A stretch of DNA of 64,000 bases from Pardosa pseudoannulata (GCA_032207245.1 CM063501.1:57421893-57485892), one strand, 5' to 3'. Positions 1-12,950 are shown, numbered from the stretch's first letter. The notes: generated by a model from the sequence alone, not told the origin. Program-made: numbers and translations.

Positions 1-1480
1 CACTATTTTCCCCAGCTTTTATAAATTATATCTTTTATGTAGAAGATAAACTTCTACATAAAAGCTATAGTTAATAAATAGTTAATTTTTGTTCATTGTA
101 CTTTCGATGTATGTCAAATGATTTTATCAAAAATTAGATATCAATCCTTGATAAGAGAATGAAGAATAAAGTATATTTTACAAATTAAAGCAAATCTTCA
201 GTTCATTTTAATAGATTGTTGATGTAGAAGATTTAGTATGTTTAGATATTGATGTAGAAGACCCGAGATTTTATGGGTGTCTTTTATATAGAAGATAAAC
301 TTCCACATAAAAGCTATAGTTTATAAATTGTTAATTTTTGTTCATTGTACTTTCGATGTATGTCAAATGACTTTATCAAAAATTAGATATCAGTCCTTGC
401 TAAGGGAATGAAGAATAAAGCATATTTTACAAACTAAAGCAAATCTTTAGTTCAAGTTAATAGATTGTTGATGTAGAAAATTTAATATGTTTAGATGCTA
501 ATATAGAAGACCCTAGGTTTCACGGGTGTCTTTTATGTAGAAGATAAATTTCTACATAAAAGCTATAGTTTATAAGTTGTTAATTTTTGTTCATTGTACT
601 TTCGATGTATGTCAAATGATTTTATCAAAATTTAGATATCAGTCCTATATAAGAGAAGAAGAATAAAGCATATTTTACAAACTAAAGCAAATCGTTAGTT
701 CATTTTAATAGATTGTTCATGTAGAAGATTTAGTATGTTTAGATACTGATGTAAAGAACGGGTATTTCATGGGTCTTTAATGTAGAAGATAAACTTCTAC
801 ATAAAAGCTATAGTTTATAAGTTGTTAATTTTTGTTCATTGTACTTTCGATGTATGTCAAATGACTTTATCAAAAATTAGATATCAGTCCTTGCTAAGGG
901 AATGAAGAATAAAGCATATTTTACAAACTAAAGCAAATATTTAGTTCACTTTAATAGATTGTTGATGTAGAAGATTTAGTATGTTTAGATACTCATGTAG
1001 AAGATTTAGTATGTTAAGATACTGATGTAGAAGACAGTAGGTATGTAGAAGATAAATTTCTACATAAAAGCTATAGTTTATAAGTTGTTAATTTTTGTTC
1101 ATTGTACTTTCAATGTATGTCAAATGACTTTATCAAAAATTAGATATCAGTCCTTACTATGGGAATGAAGAATAAAGCATATTTTACAAACTAAAGCAAA
1201 TCTTTAGTTCATTTTAATATATTGTGAATTTTGAAGATTTAATATATTTAGATGCTGGTGTAGAAGACAAGAAATTTCACGGGTGTCTTTTATGTAGAAG
1301 GTAAACTTTTATAAATTGTTAATTTTTACAAATTGAAGCAATTCTTTGGTTCATTTTAATTGATTTCTATCTTCTACATAACTCCCATCGTATATAAACT
1401 ATTGATTTTTGTTCACTGTTCTAAAGATATCTATCAGATGTTTTTATCAAAAATAAACTATCAGCACTGATTTCGGATTT
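1..1480. repeat. Hairpin-bearing ~250-bp tandem repeat, copy 1
   Basis: Five full tandem units plus a decayed sixth. The landmark GTACTTTCGATGTATGTCAA recurs near 97, 347, 596, 840 and (with one change) 1105, giving a period of about 250 bp. Most units contain a near-perfect inverted repeat, TTTTATGTAGAAG, then ATAAA, then its reverse complement, seen at about 33, 281, 531, 778 and 1042. Shorter TGATGTAGAAGA motifs recur inside each unit. The last unit (from about 1285) loses the second hairpin arm. There is no coding potential. The window begins inside or at the edge of this repeat, because its first 23 bases recur at 2514. Confidence 0.9.
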
Positions 1481-1493
1481 ATGCTACTCAGTG

Positions 1494-1972
1494 ATTGTTT
1501 TCTACTTTATCTGTATATATTTCCTATAAATATAATTACAAATAAATATATTTTATTGTCACTATAATTTTTATCTCTTTTAAAATTACCATGGTATTTA
1601 TTTATTACTTCTCTTTCATATGGTGTCTGGTTTTGTTTTTTGCCATTTTTATACAAATTACTGCTTTATTATATTTTTGAAGTTTCACGGGTGTCTTAAA
1701 AACATTTAACTTCCGTTTCCTCCTTTAACATGTTAACGGTTTTTTACTCCAAGATTTCCCCATCTTTTCCCTTTCTTTAAACAAACAATTTGATGATCAT
1801 TGCATTTGTGAATAGATTCAATCAAGATAATTCTCGTTTAGATTAGAACTTCTAAAAGACCACTCAATGATCTTAGTTTATAAGAAATTGCTTGTAAAAT
1901 GATCTGTTGTTTTTATTGCTTAACAAATACGTTTGGATATTTAATAGTGTTTTTAAATGTTAATTATTATAA
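1494..1972. repeat. Shared 480-bp module, copy 1
   Basis: This stretch is almost identical to 3573-4051 at a constant offset of 2079 bp; I found only about four substitutions by eye and no indel. It follows directly on the hairpin-repeat array in both places, so array plus module form one duplicated cassette. A short open frame starting at 1899 runs across its end and is not conserved, because the homology stops at 1972. The module resembles no gene family I recognise. Confidence 0.9.
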
Positions 1973-2236
1973 GTGTGGTTCCGATGTAAAAACTAGTTTT
2001 TATTTGTGTAATTTTTTCCACAATCTATGTAGTAGACTAGAACATTTGGCTCCGTTTAGCTGTATATACCGTTATTTTTGTACCCACGAACAAACAATGT
2101 TGTTACATAAATACTAGTTATCAAGTATCAATCGTCAGAAAGCGTACTAGTACTTCTCAATGTGTTAATATATAACTTGGGTACGAATTATACACACACT
2201 CTCTCTCTCTCTCACACACACACATACATATATGTA

Positions 2237-2328
<92 letters not shown>

Positions 2329-2513
2329 GTATAAATATGTCATTCCATTGGTATATATGTGTTTTTGTTCCATATGCTCTCCTAAACTAACGGTTCGATT
2401 CTAAAATAAATTGGTATAATATATTTTATATCCCTGCAAAAATACTGCTAACTTTTAAAACGTTCGAAATCCATCCCTTCCCCTATTTCGAAATTTTTAT
2501 GTCCTTATTTCAG
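1973..2513. repeat. Cassette spacer with (TC)n/(CA)n/(TA)n microsatellite
   Basis: The spacer between the two cassette copies is unique sequence apart from a compound microsatellite at about 2190-2326. That microsatellite runs from CT and CA dinucleotides into roughly 40 TA dinucleotides. The peptide-like frame of alternating Tyr and Ile through it is a by-product of TA repetition. Confidence 0.9.
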
Positions 2514-3535
2514 CACTATTTTCCCCAGCTTTTATACCTATACCTTTTATAACTATAATATATAACTAATTTCTAAAATTTTATAATATACCTTTTATGT
2601 AGAAGATAAACTTCAACATAAAAGCTATAGTTTATAAATTGTTAATTTTTGTTCATTGTACGTTCAATGTATGTCAAATGACTTTATCAAAAATTAGATA
2701 TCAGTCCTTCCTAAGAGAATGAAAGAATAAAGCGCATTTTACAAACTAAAGCAAATCTTTAGTTCATTTTAATAGATTATTCATTTAGAAGATTTAATAT
2801 GTTTAGATGCTGATGTAGAAGACTCGAAATTTCACGGGTGTCTTTTATGTAGAAGATAAACTTCAACATAAAAGCTATAGTTTATAAATTGTTAATTTTT
2901 GTTCATTGCACTTTCGATGTATGTCAAATGATTTTATCAAAATTTATATATCAGTCCTTGATAAGAGAAGAAGAAGAAAGCATATTTTACAAACTAAAGC
3001 AAATCTTTAGTTCATTTTAATAGATTGTTGATGTAGAAAATTTAGTATGTTTAGATACCGATGTAAAGGAAGGGTATTTCATAGGTCTTTTATGTAGAAG
3101 ATAAACTTCTACATAAAAGCTATACTTTATCAGTTGTTAATTTTTGTTCATTGTACTTTCGATGTATGTCAAATGACTTTATCAAAAATTAGATATCAGT
3201 CCTTCCTAAGAGAATGAAAGAATAAAGCACATTTTACAAATTAAAGCAAATCTTTAGTTCATTTTAGTAGATTGTTGATATAGAAGATTTAATATGTTTA
3301 GATGCAGATGTAGAAGACCCGATATTTCACCGGTGTCTTTTATGTAGAAGATAAACCTCTACATAAAAGCTATAGTTTATAAATTGTTAATTTTTGTTCA
3401 TGGTGCTTTCGATGTATGTCAAATGATTTTATCAAAAATTAGCTATCAGCTCTTGCTAAAAGGATAAAGAATAGTATATATTTACAAACTGAAGTACTTT
3501 GGTTCATTTTAATAGATTGCTGACATTATCGTCTA
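2514..3535. repeat. Hairpin-bearing ~250-bp tandem repeat, copy 2
   Basis: This is the second copy of the array seen at 1-1480. It has four hairpin units (near 2592, 2842, 3088 and 3338) and a decayed end. It opens with the same bases as the start of the window (CACTATTTTCCCCAGCTTTT), followed by about 45 extra bases before the first hairpin. In the first two units the right hairpin arm carries one change (CTTCAACATAAAA), so the stem has one mismatch there. Confidence 0.9.
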
Positions 3536-3572
3536 CATAATTCCCATCGTATATAAACTGTTTCTACTATAA

Positions 3573-4051
3573 ATTGTTTTCTACTTTATCTGTATATATT
3601 TCCTATAAATATAATTACAAATAAATATATTTTATTGTCACTATAATTTTTATCTCTTTTAAAATTACCATGGTATTTATTTATTACTTCTCTTTCATAT
3701 GGTGTCTGGTTTTGTTTTTTGCCACTTTTATACAAATTACTGCTTTATTATATTTTTGAAGTTTCACGGGTGTCTTAAAAACATTTAACTTCCGTTTCCT
3801 CCTTTAACATGTTAACGGTTTTTTACTCCAAGATTTCCCCATCTTTTCCCTTTCTTTAAACAAACAATTTGATGATCATTGCATTTGTGAATAGATTCAA
3901 TCAAGATAATTCTCGTTTAGATTAGAACTTCTAAAAGACCACCCAATGATCTTATTTTATAAGAAATTGCTTGTAAAATGATCTGTTGTTTTTATTGCTT
4001 AACAAATACGTTTGGATATTTAATAGTGTTTTTAAATGTTAATTATTATAA
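3573..4051. repeat. Shared 480-bp module, copy 2
   Basis: This is the second copy of 1494-1972, offset by 2079 bp. Homology breaks sharply at 4051/4052. The very high identity compared with the more diverged hairpin units points to a recent duplication of the cassette. Confidence 0.9.
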
Positions 4052-4329
4052 ATATAAAAGAAGTGATTAAGTAATTTGCACCTGTGCAGGTAAACTATCT
4101 AGAACAAAATTTTTATACATGAACTATATAAATTATATAAATTATTAATATCTACATTACACAGAAGTTTGATCATCGATTATTTTTTGTTGTAAGATAA
4201 TTCTCAGCCAAAAAAACCCACTTTTTTAACTTCCTCAGAGGGTACTTAACAATTATGGGAAATTAAAAATTTTACTGATCCCATCATATGATATGGGCTA
4301 TATACTAGTACATGTATAGAAATGTGCAC

Positions 4330-5925
4330 ATGTGTGTTAGCATGCTTAATAATTGACTATGATAAATATAATTGGCTTTTATACTGTAATGAAACATGGA
4401 ATTTAAAATTGAATTTATTTTAAAAATTGCACCCTATTTGTACGTATTAGATTATCTAGAGAAAGTCTAATATACTAAAATGTATGACGAAATTAAGATA
4501 TATTTGTTAAAAGTTTCTCTATGGATTGCATGTTCAATATTATTACGGACACCTAAATTATACTATCATGTGTTATTTGGTATGATAAATATATTTGGTC
4601 TTTATAGGGCAATAAAATTTGGAATTTAATGTTGCATTTATTTTATTAATTGCACTTTTTTGTACGTATTAGATTGTCTAGAGAAAGTGTAATATACTAA
4701 AATGTATGACGAAATTAAGATACATTTGTTAAAAGTTTCTCTATGGATTGCATGTTCAGTATTATTACGGACACCTAAATTATACTATCATGTGTTATTT
4801 GGTATGATAAATATATTTGGTCTTTATAGGGTAATGAAATTTGGAATTTAATGTTGCATTTATTTTATAAATTGCACTGTTTTGTACGTATTAGATTGTC
4901 TAGAGAAAGTGTAATATACTAAAATGTATGACGAAATTAAGATACATTTGTTAAAAGTTTCTCTATGGATTGCATGTTCAGTATTATTACGGACACCTAA
5001 ATTATACTATCATGTGTTATTTGGTATGATAAATATATTTGGTCTTTATAGGGTAATGAAATTTGGAATTTAATGTTGCATTTATTTTATAAATTGCACT
5101 TTTTTGTACGTATTAGATTGTCTAGAGAAAATCTAATATACTAAAATGTATGACGAAATTAAGATGCATTTGTTAAAAGTTTCTCTATGGTTTGCATGTT
5201 CAATGTTATTACGGACACCTAAATTATACTATCATGTGTTATTTGGTATGATAAATATATTTGGTCTTTATAGGGTAATGAAATTTGGAATTTAATGTTG
5301 CATTTATTTTATAAATTGCACTGTTTTGTACGTATTAGATTGTCTAGAGAAAGTGTAATATACTAAAATGTATGACGAAATTAAGATACATTTGTTAAAA
5401 GTTTCTCTATGGATTGCATGTTCAGTATTATTACGGACACCTAAATTATACTATCATGTGTTATTTGGTATGATAAATATATTTGGTCTTTATAGGGTAA
5501 TAAAATTTGGAATTTAATGTTGCATTTATTTTATAAATTGCACTTTTTTGTACGTATTAGATTGTCTAGAGAAAATCTAATATACTAAAATGTATGACGA
5601 AATTAAGATGCATTTGTTAAAAGTTTCTCTATGGTTTGCATGTTCAATGTTATTACGGACACCTAAATTATACTATCATGTGTTATTTGGTATGATAAAT
5701 ATATTTGGTCTTTATAGGGTAATAAAATTTGGAATTTAATGTTGCATTTATTTTATAAATTGCATTTTTTTGTACGTATTAGATTGTCTAGAGAAATGCT
5801 AATATAATGAAATGTATGACGAAATTAAGAGGAATTTGTTAAAAGTTTCCCTATTTATTGCATGTTCAATATTATTATGAACACTTAAATTATACTATCC
5901 TGTATTATTTGGTATGATGGTATTA
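4330..5925. repeat. 222-bp satellite with dimeric higher-order structure
   Basis: Seven units with landmark TGTACGTATTAGATT at about 4439, 4661, 4883, 5105, 5327, 5549 and 5771, a very regular 222-bp spacing, with a diverged partial unit before them. Units at 4883 and 5327 share GAAAGTGTAA and AGATACATTTG. Units at 5105 and 5549 share GAAAATCTAA and AGATGCATTTG. The middle of the array is therefore a 444-bp dimer repeated twice. The outer units are the most diverged. Confidence 0.93.
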
Positions 5926-7774
5926 TTTTATCAAAGATTACACAAAAACTATTCTACTGCATGTCGCTTGTTTATTCTCTGTATTATCACTATCAGTGAC
6001 AGAAATTCGAGTAACAAGCTGTTTGAAATCCAAACCTTAACAGTTACAGCACTGTTTTTTGAAAATTGTGCTGGAGAGTAGACAAAATTGTTTATCGAGC
6101 GCAGTTAAAACAGCGAAGGTGTAATTGAATAACTACACGAATTAAGAACAAAAGAAAGTGATAAATAGTTTCTTTAAACACCCATAAACTATGATAAACT
6201 CTGAACTCCGGATACAGAAGTTCCTGTGGAAATGATACCGCGTAAAAGCTCGCGATTTGTGTTACAAATTACGTGCAAATAATTTTTTAGTATTCCAGAT
6301 GAATGCTGAAGCACTGTATTTATTATGATATGTGGCGAGTAAAATTCATTTGAAAAATGAACATTTAAATGAAGATAAAACATTTTTACGATGCAAACAA
6401 TTTAAACGTGATAAACTTTGCTCTAAATACGGAGGTACGAGTTTACAAAGAACTGAAATGCAAGGCGTAACTGTTCAGTAAATAATGTTCTGAACAAACA
6501 GATCTTGGGAAGGTGTAAAGACTGCCTACTTCCGCTCGCCATTTTGTTTCGTGGTTTCATTTTTTTTTTACATGAATATGATTTCTTTCTATGTACAAAT
6601 TACTCTTGTTTTTGTAAACATGTTTTTTTAGTGTTTTTTTTTTTATCTAAAAGACAATCTTTGAATTAAGAGGAGATGATTCCTCCGAAATGACAAAATT
6701 TGACCAAAAACTTAAAATGATTTTTTGTTCTGAATAAGTGAAGACACGTATAGGCTTTTCTATAGAAATACATTTTATGAAAAACAGAATTATTTTACTC
6801 TACTCAAACCTTATTTTAAACTTTAACAAAACCATACATCCTTATTGTAAACTTTAATAAAACCATTTTTAAATTTGGCAATTTTATATTAAATTAATAA
6901 TTTAAAATATTTCAGATGCATTATTTTGTACGTATTTACGCATTCTTTTAAAAAGTTTTGGAGATTGTCTATTAATACATTTGTCATAAAATTGGGTATG
7001 TTTGCCATTAAACTACAAAGTATATTCTCAAGTTATATGGAATTTAGTACCATGAAGCGGCAAAAAAAGAAAATCAAACAAGAAAATTTGCTAAAGTATT
7101 GTATAATTTAAAATAATTGTATTAAAAATTATGTTAATTTGTGTATAAATAATAATTAACGTGAGTAAAAATCTGCACCTATATCTATTTCTATAAAAGT
7201 TCTAAAGATGCAAAAAAATAAAAGCAATTGTTTGTAGGCTGTGAACTAGGAACTTTTTAAAATTATATTGATGAAGGAGGCAGAAGGACATAGATCATTG
7301 AAGGACGGTTTTGTCATAGAAGCTCCACTTCAATCAAAAAATTTTTTAAACAGATTTTGGTGCTTTATATGCTTCTTGTAACAAATATATGAAATCACAT
7401 TATAACAATAGAGTTGAAAATTGAAAAATTAAAAACGACCCAACGTTTTTTGTATCTCTAAATCTTTGATTAAGTTATACGAAATGTAAAATTATCTATG
7501 TATTAACTATTTCGGTCATCTGATAGGAGGCCATAAAAGGCTTTAAATTTAAGAAACAAAAATGATTAAAACATTGCTCAGATAATATTTATCTTTTGTT
7601 ATACTTCTGATAATCTACATTTTTGTGTGTCAAATTTGATTTAGTAATTGGTAACACAACAACGTTAACTATAACAGTTAACTAAAAATTAAAAATTCTA
7701 ATTGGTCAGGAGCCTATATATTAAATAGTCTATATATTAAAGAATGTGATCAAAATGTTATAACTTTAATTAAC
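5926..7774. other. Unassigned A+T-rich stretch
   Basis: No repeat structure, gene or RNA is supportable here. Short open frames at 6189-6383 (minus) and 6926-7111 (plus) have no recognisable motif and A+T-driven composition. Confidence 0.6.
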
Positions 7775-7784
7775 GTTTCTTTCG

Positions 7785-7966
7785 GATGGCCGAATGGTTA
7801 GGGTGCTGGCCTTCGTAACCGGAGTTCATGGGTTCGAATCCCATAGTAGCATGGATGTTCGTAGCCGTTCGGAATCAGCTTTAAGCAGTAGGTCCCGGTC
7901 TCATTAGCCCTCGCGTTGAAAAAAGTAGACCGTAGCACTCCAAACCAAAACCAAAAAAACCCTAAA
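7785..7966 (+). mobile_element. tRNA-derived SINE with 10-bp target duplication
   Basis: The head resembles a tRNA, with an A-box-like TGGCCGAATGGTTAGG followed by a canonical B box, GGGTTCGAATCCC, with a T-arm stem ATGGG/CCCAT. The anticodon arm pairs poorly and no 5' acceptor strand matches the 3' side, so this is a SINE promoter and not a functional tRNA gene. About 110 bp of unrelated body follows, ending in a CCAAAACCAAAAAAA-type tail. A perfect 10-bp direct repeat GTTTCTTTCG flanks it (7775-7784 and 7967-7976), the expected mark of LINE-assisted insertion. I do not recognise the SINE family of the body. Confidence 0.85.
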
Positions 7967-7976
7967 GTTTCTTTCG

Positions 7977-9116
7977 TGTTTCAAAAAAGTTATACTTACC
8001 CCAAATACTGTTTTTTTTAAATATTTTTAAAAAATACAATAGTATATAATATAATAGTAATAATACATAAATGTATGATTAATAATTTTAAGTAATAAAA
8101 CGAAAAATAAGTAAGAAATTACATTTATAACTCACTGAAATGTTTTATCTGGATTTTCTTGGTTTCGAAAAGTTTCATGTATTTCTTATCATTGGAATTT
8201 CTATTTCTATTTGCTATACTTCTTTTAAAATGACAAAATATGTTCAGGATGAAATACCAAAGAAATGGTGATAGGAAGAAATGTTTTAAAATGTAATTTA
8301 CGAAGCATTTGCGTTTTAAATTGTATATTTTAAAAATACTTTTAAGGCATTGATAACAAATTTCAACCATTATTAGAGTGCACTGAACAAAAATTTACAG
8401 ATGATGCGTCAAACTGGATAAGTATCCCTGAATCTTCTGGAACATTTAATTACTTATTACTATCCTGTGATCTATATCGTGCTATGGATATCCTTAGAAA
8501 TTGACTATGATGCTTTTAGAAGTATTTCTACATCTTACAGATGCAGATTTACAACTTGTCTGTTTTCTGGACTGTCCGACATAGTCAGTGACCAGCTCGC
8601 TGTTTGAAATTTATGAACTAAATGTTAAAATATAAATAATCTTACAAACAGGTAAATTTTATATTTTTTATAGATATTATACTGAGTTTCCTGTTTATAA
8701 GTAATGACTGCACAGTTCTAGGTATGTCGTAAGCTGCTTTTTTTTGTAATCTTAAATAATAAGAAAAAAATAAATTTAAAAAGAGTTCACCTAAAAAAGA
8801 AAATATTTTTTTTATGTCAACTGTATTCTAAAATTTGTTTAACAAGGTTTAAATGAACTGAGTTGGTAGTTTTAGTGTTTTTCGGTTTGATAGGTTATTG
8901 AGAAATTTTTCACACATATGCTTTTACTTTTTAAGACATAGAACTTACCATTAATATAATTTGTGTTTAGACTATGTATCCTCCTTATTTGTAAGAGTTT
9001 ATAAGTAAAACATTTATGCATATATTTCTTATTAATTTTGTGCTGAATACAGAATTACGTATCCCTACGTTTAATTTGTTTAGATATAAATTAAGTTTAC
9101 TACAATGAAGAGAGAT
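7977..9116. other. Unassigned A+T-rich stretch
   Basis: No supported gene. A minus-strand open frame at 8125-8370 is rich in Lys, Phe and Ile and has no recognisable domain. Confidence 0.5.
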
Positions 9117-9124
9117 TATATATG

Positions 9125-9156
<32 letters not shown>

Positions 9157-9207
9157 CATATATATACATATATAAAAATATATACATACATATATATAAA
9201 TAAATAA

Positions 9208-9260
<53 letters not shown>

Positions 9261-9281
9261 CATATATATATACATATATAA

Positions 9282-9371
<90 letters not shown>

Positions 9372-9373
9372 TT

Positions 9374-9406
<33 letters not shown>

Positions 9407-9657
9407 TATATATACATATATATATATATGCATATATAAATTTATATACATATATATCTATATAAATATACATATACTTATATAGGAATATACATATATA
9501 TATATATATGTACATTTATGTGCATATATACATATATACATATACATACATATATACATATTTATACATATATATATAAATATATACATATATCCATATT
9601 TATACATATATACATATAAATATATACATATATCCATATTTATACATATATACATAT

Positions 9658-9738
<81 letters not shown>

Positions 9739-9818
9739 TACATATACATACATATATACATATTTATACATATATATATAAATATATACATATATCCATA
9801 TTTATACATATATACATA
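9117..9818. repeat. Large TA/TACA microsatellite with internal longer-period order
   Basis: About 700 bp of nearly pure TA, TATACA and TATAAA. The section from about 9580 to 9818 also repeats a longer phrase containing CATATATCCATATTTATACA three times (near 9588, 9628 and 9789). Several overlapping minus-strand frames of Tyr/Ile/Met repeats cover it and are not genes. Confidence 0.95.
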
Positions 9819-10947
9819 GTTTTTAATAAGAACTTAAAAGGCATTAAAAGCTGGTTGAGACAGTAAAAAAATAAATAAAGACCAATAAGGGGGTTATATG
9901 TACTGACTATATCAGATATTGGAGTCATTGAAATTGTATTTTATTAAGTCACATTATCAAGAAAGGTTTCGGCAATATGAATTTTACATTTGCCTCTCAA
10001 TTTTCCTGAAAAGAAGTTATTATAGCAAATTGTATTTGAAAATTATAAAGCTAATATTCTTGTTAGATAGTGCCAGTTTTCTAGATACTTGTGAGAGTTT
10101 GAGGTGTCAGGAATTATTTCCAAGTAAAATACTTCCTAGTTTTCATAAAAGTATTATATAAAATTTTGAAGACAAAGTACGGGGATAAAAAAATACTAAG
10201 ACTCCGTAATTAGCAGTAGAATGACACCCGTATCAAATAAAGAAGTGGACTCAAGTTTCGGTTTAGTTAAAATCTTAATCGCATTAAAGCTTATTGATCG
10301 TTTTGAATTCGTAAATTTTATTCGTAAATTGTGCTAGGGAGATTAGAGTTAACTTTTACGTCTTTAGGGCAGCTCCTGTAGGGGTGGTTGGATGTAAGGT
10401 TTTCAAGAACAGCACACAGCGACCAGAGGTCTATTGTACCCCAAAAAAGAATAGCCTTCAAACATTTTACCATGGTTTATACAATATCCTAAGTTGGAGA
10501 CTTTTAGAAAAGAAACAATTGAACTGCAAATATTTTATGATTTCTTTGAAGTTATCACAAAACATTGTTTTATTCAAAAACTTGGGGTCCCCGTGTTATA
10601 GACTATTTACTGTTTATCAAAATGCCTTTATAAATTAAAGCTAAAATGTTTTTCAAACCAACCTATTTCATTTATTCCCCTTTCCATTGAGAATGACTAG
10701 AAATAAAATAGGCGACGATATTTGTTATGCTGTCAGGCTTTCTTGGTATACACGCTTTTAGTATAGCTGTGATAATGATTAGCAAAAATAAATAATTTTT
10801 TTGTCTGTCTGATCTTTATGAATAAGTAGGAACAGTCAATGAACAAACAGGAAATTTAAGTCTAAACAAGGAAGATGCAAGAGTTTTAAATTCATTTGTG
10901 GTCAGAATGACCACTACTGTCTCTCTAGTGTGATTTTGTGTTTTCTT
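9819..10947. other. Unassigned stretch
   Basis: Open frames of 80 and 84 codons (9919-10161 and 10384-10638) have no motif I recognise and no splice or promoter context. I do not call genes here. Confidence 0.5.
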
Positions 10948-10951
10948 TTAA

Positions 10952-11642
10952 CTCTTTGAAGGTCATCAACATAAATTCTTTGGAATTTAATGAAATTAGT
11001 TTATAAATATTATCTATGAACCTTATGAATGTAAAATATATAAAAAATTTTCTTAACATTTCTTAGAGGGGTATACCTTTAGGAGGGTTTGAGGGGTAGT
11101 TAAACTGATAAAACCCTCCCCTTGTACAGCGTGAATATAATACTTTTTAAAATTTTAATTATGTTGTAAGAACAATAAATAAGTGTCCTTAAAATTGTAC
11201 AATAAATAAAAAGTTTAACAAATAGTACAATAAATAAATAGCTTAAGAAATAGTATAATAAATAAATAGCTTAACAAACAGTATAATAAATAAACAGCTA
11301 TACAAATAGCATAATAAATAGCTTAACAAATAGCATAATAAATAAATAGCTGAAAAATAGTTTAATAAATAAATAACTTAAGAATTTATAAGTGTTGTCT
11401 GGTAGATACTTTTATTTAAAGTTATAAGTCAGAAAAATCGAATTACTGACTTTCCAGGTATGGAAAGTTTAATTATATATATTTCAAAAGAAAAAAAATT
11501 AAATTTAGTGCTGTCATATATTAAGGTTTAAATTGTCAAAACATAAAAAAATGAAAAAATTATTCATATGTCTACAAAAAGTAAAGAAAAAATTAAGATA
11601 TTTAAATGTGGTCTCACTGCAAAACCATTGTCCACTAAAGGG
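10952..11642. mobile_element. TTAA-flanked MITE (piggyBac-like signature), copy A
   Basis: The element is bounded by TTAA at 10948-10951 and 11643-11646. Its left end is CTCTTTGAAGGTCATCAAC and its right end reads TGTCCACTAAAGGG, so the termini match CCCTTTAA-type inverted repeats. It is homologous along its length to 43987-44862: the same left subterminal phrase, the same ACCCCTCCC-like block and the same right end. That pairing of two dispersed copies with TTAA at both ends supports a transposon. A ~29-bp minisatellite (11190-11382) occupies the place where the other copy has a TA microsatellite. TTAA is the target of piggyBac-type transposases; no transposase is present. Confidence 0.8.
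11190..11382. repeat. ~29-bp minisatellite inside MITE copy A
   Basis: Six or seven imperfect units of the type AATAAATAAATAGCTTAACA followed by AATAGTAT. Unit length varies because the AATA steps vary in number. It lies wholly inside the TTAA element. Confidence 0.85.
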
Positions 11643-11646
11643 TTAA

Positions 11647-12950
11647 GCAGACAGTGGATGCTACAAAACATATTTGTACATTACTAACTTAGGAAGCACT
11701 GCAGAATAGGAAGAACTACAGAAGAAAAGTGTTAAATTTTAATACAGTCTGGAAGATTTGATAGTGTCTAAACGAAAAAAAAATTTAAAACTCATTTCAT
11801 TGCTTACTTATTCATTGCTTTATCCCATTTCTTTGAACAGTAAAGTTCTGAACAATTTATACTGTTTTCAATTCTGAGCTTTCTAAACATTTTTGATCAT
11901 TTTAGTATTAGAGATTGAAAAAAAATCCATATACTTCTCATTTTTTAAAAATTTGAACAATAACTATTTAAATTTACGAGTTTGAGAAACATATGCTTGC
12001 ACCAATCTTAAGTTTTCTAATATTGTTAGTTTAAAACCAAATTTTCAAGAACATATGTCTATTTACGTCTTTAAACTTTCCTAAAACTTTTCTAGTTTCA
12101 CTATTTTAGTAGCAAAAAATATTTAGCCATTTTCCCTATCAAGGATATCAAGAATTTTACCCAGTTATCTACTAAAAATTTAAGGGTCATTAACCTTCAA
12201 GTGTACAGCAAGAATTTTGCCCGTTTAAATTCTAGATTTTTCAAAAAGTGTGACTAATTTCATTACCGAGTTTTCCAAGAAATTTGCTGTTTTAATCTTG
12301 GAGTTTTAACAACACCTCACGCTCTGAGAAACTTTAATAAATTTTTAATAAACATTGTTCAAAATTATTAAAACTTAATGTATGTAAAATAATGAATAAA
12401 AGGAGGAAGCATTCACAATTAAAAAAGGCTGCATTTTAGTGCTTTCCTTTTAGAAATTCTATATTCATTTGTCCTTTATTTGCATTATAGTTAACAAGAA
12501 ATATTCACATACTTGTAGAAATAATATAAAACTGATAACGTTTGAATTAAGGAATAGTAATTGCACTAAATGTATTTTAAGTTTAATATTAACTCACTTA
12601 ATGAAATAGCAAACAGTATGAACCTCTTAATACTTAAAGTTGTAGCAAATATTTTTTATGGTATTGTTGGAATGTACTTACAACCTATACACCAGTGTTC
12701 GTTACAAGAGGGGGGACACAGAAAGAATATAATACTTTATATTGAAATTCAGACATTTATTCTGTACATTCATTTACAAATAGATCCTTGGTTATCATAT
12801 ATCATAATCATCAGTTATTTATGTCTTCTATTTACACTATAATTATTACAATTCTCTTTATAAGGAGTTATTATTTAGTAACAAGAATACATTATTAACA
12901 GAGGCCTAAGTTAATTGACTGTAAATATTATTTTATAAATTACCTCCATT
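11647..12950. other. Unassigned A+T-rich stretch
   Basis: Between about 11990 and 12310 phrases such as CAAGAATTTT and TTTTCAAGAA recur loosely, perhaps a very old tandem repeat, but no period is convincing. Nothing coding is supported. Confidence 0.4.

Noticed and set aside
7785..7856. Functional tRNA gene
   Set aside because: The B box is good, but there is no pairing acceptor stem, the anticodon arm is mispaired, and a SINE body, A-rich tail and target duplication follow.
9116..9809. Several long minus-strand frames of repeated Tyr, Ile and Met
   Set aside because: They lie wholly in a TA/TACA microsatellite, where stop codons are absent by composition; they are not proteins.
11990..12310. 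Possible ancient tandem repeat with CAAGAATTTT phrases
   Set aside because: No consistent period or alignable unit could be established.
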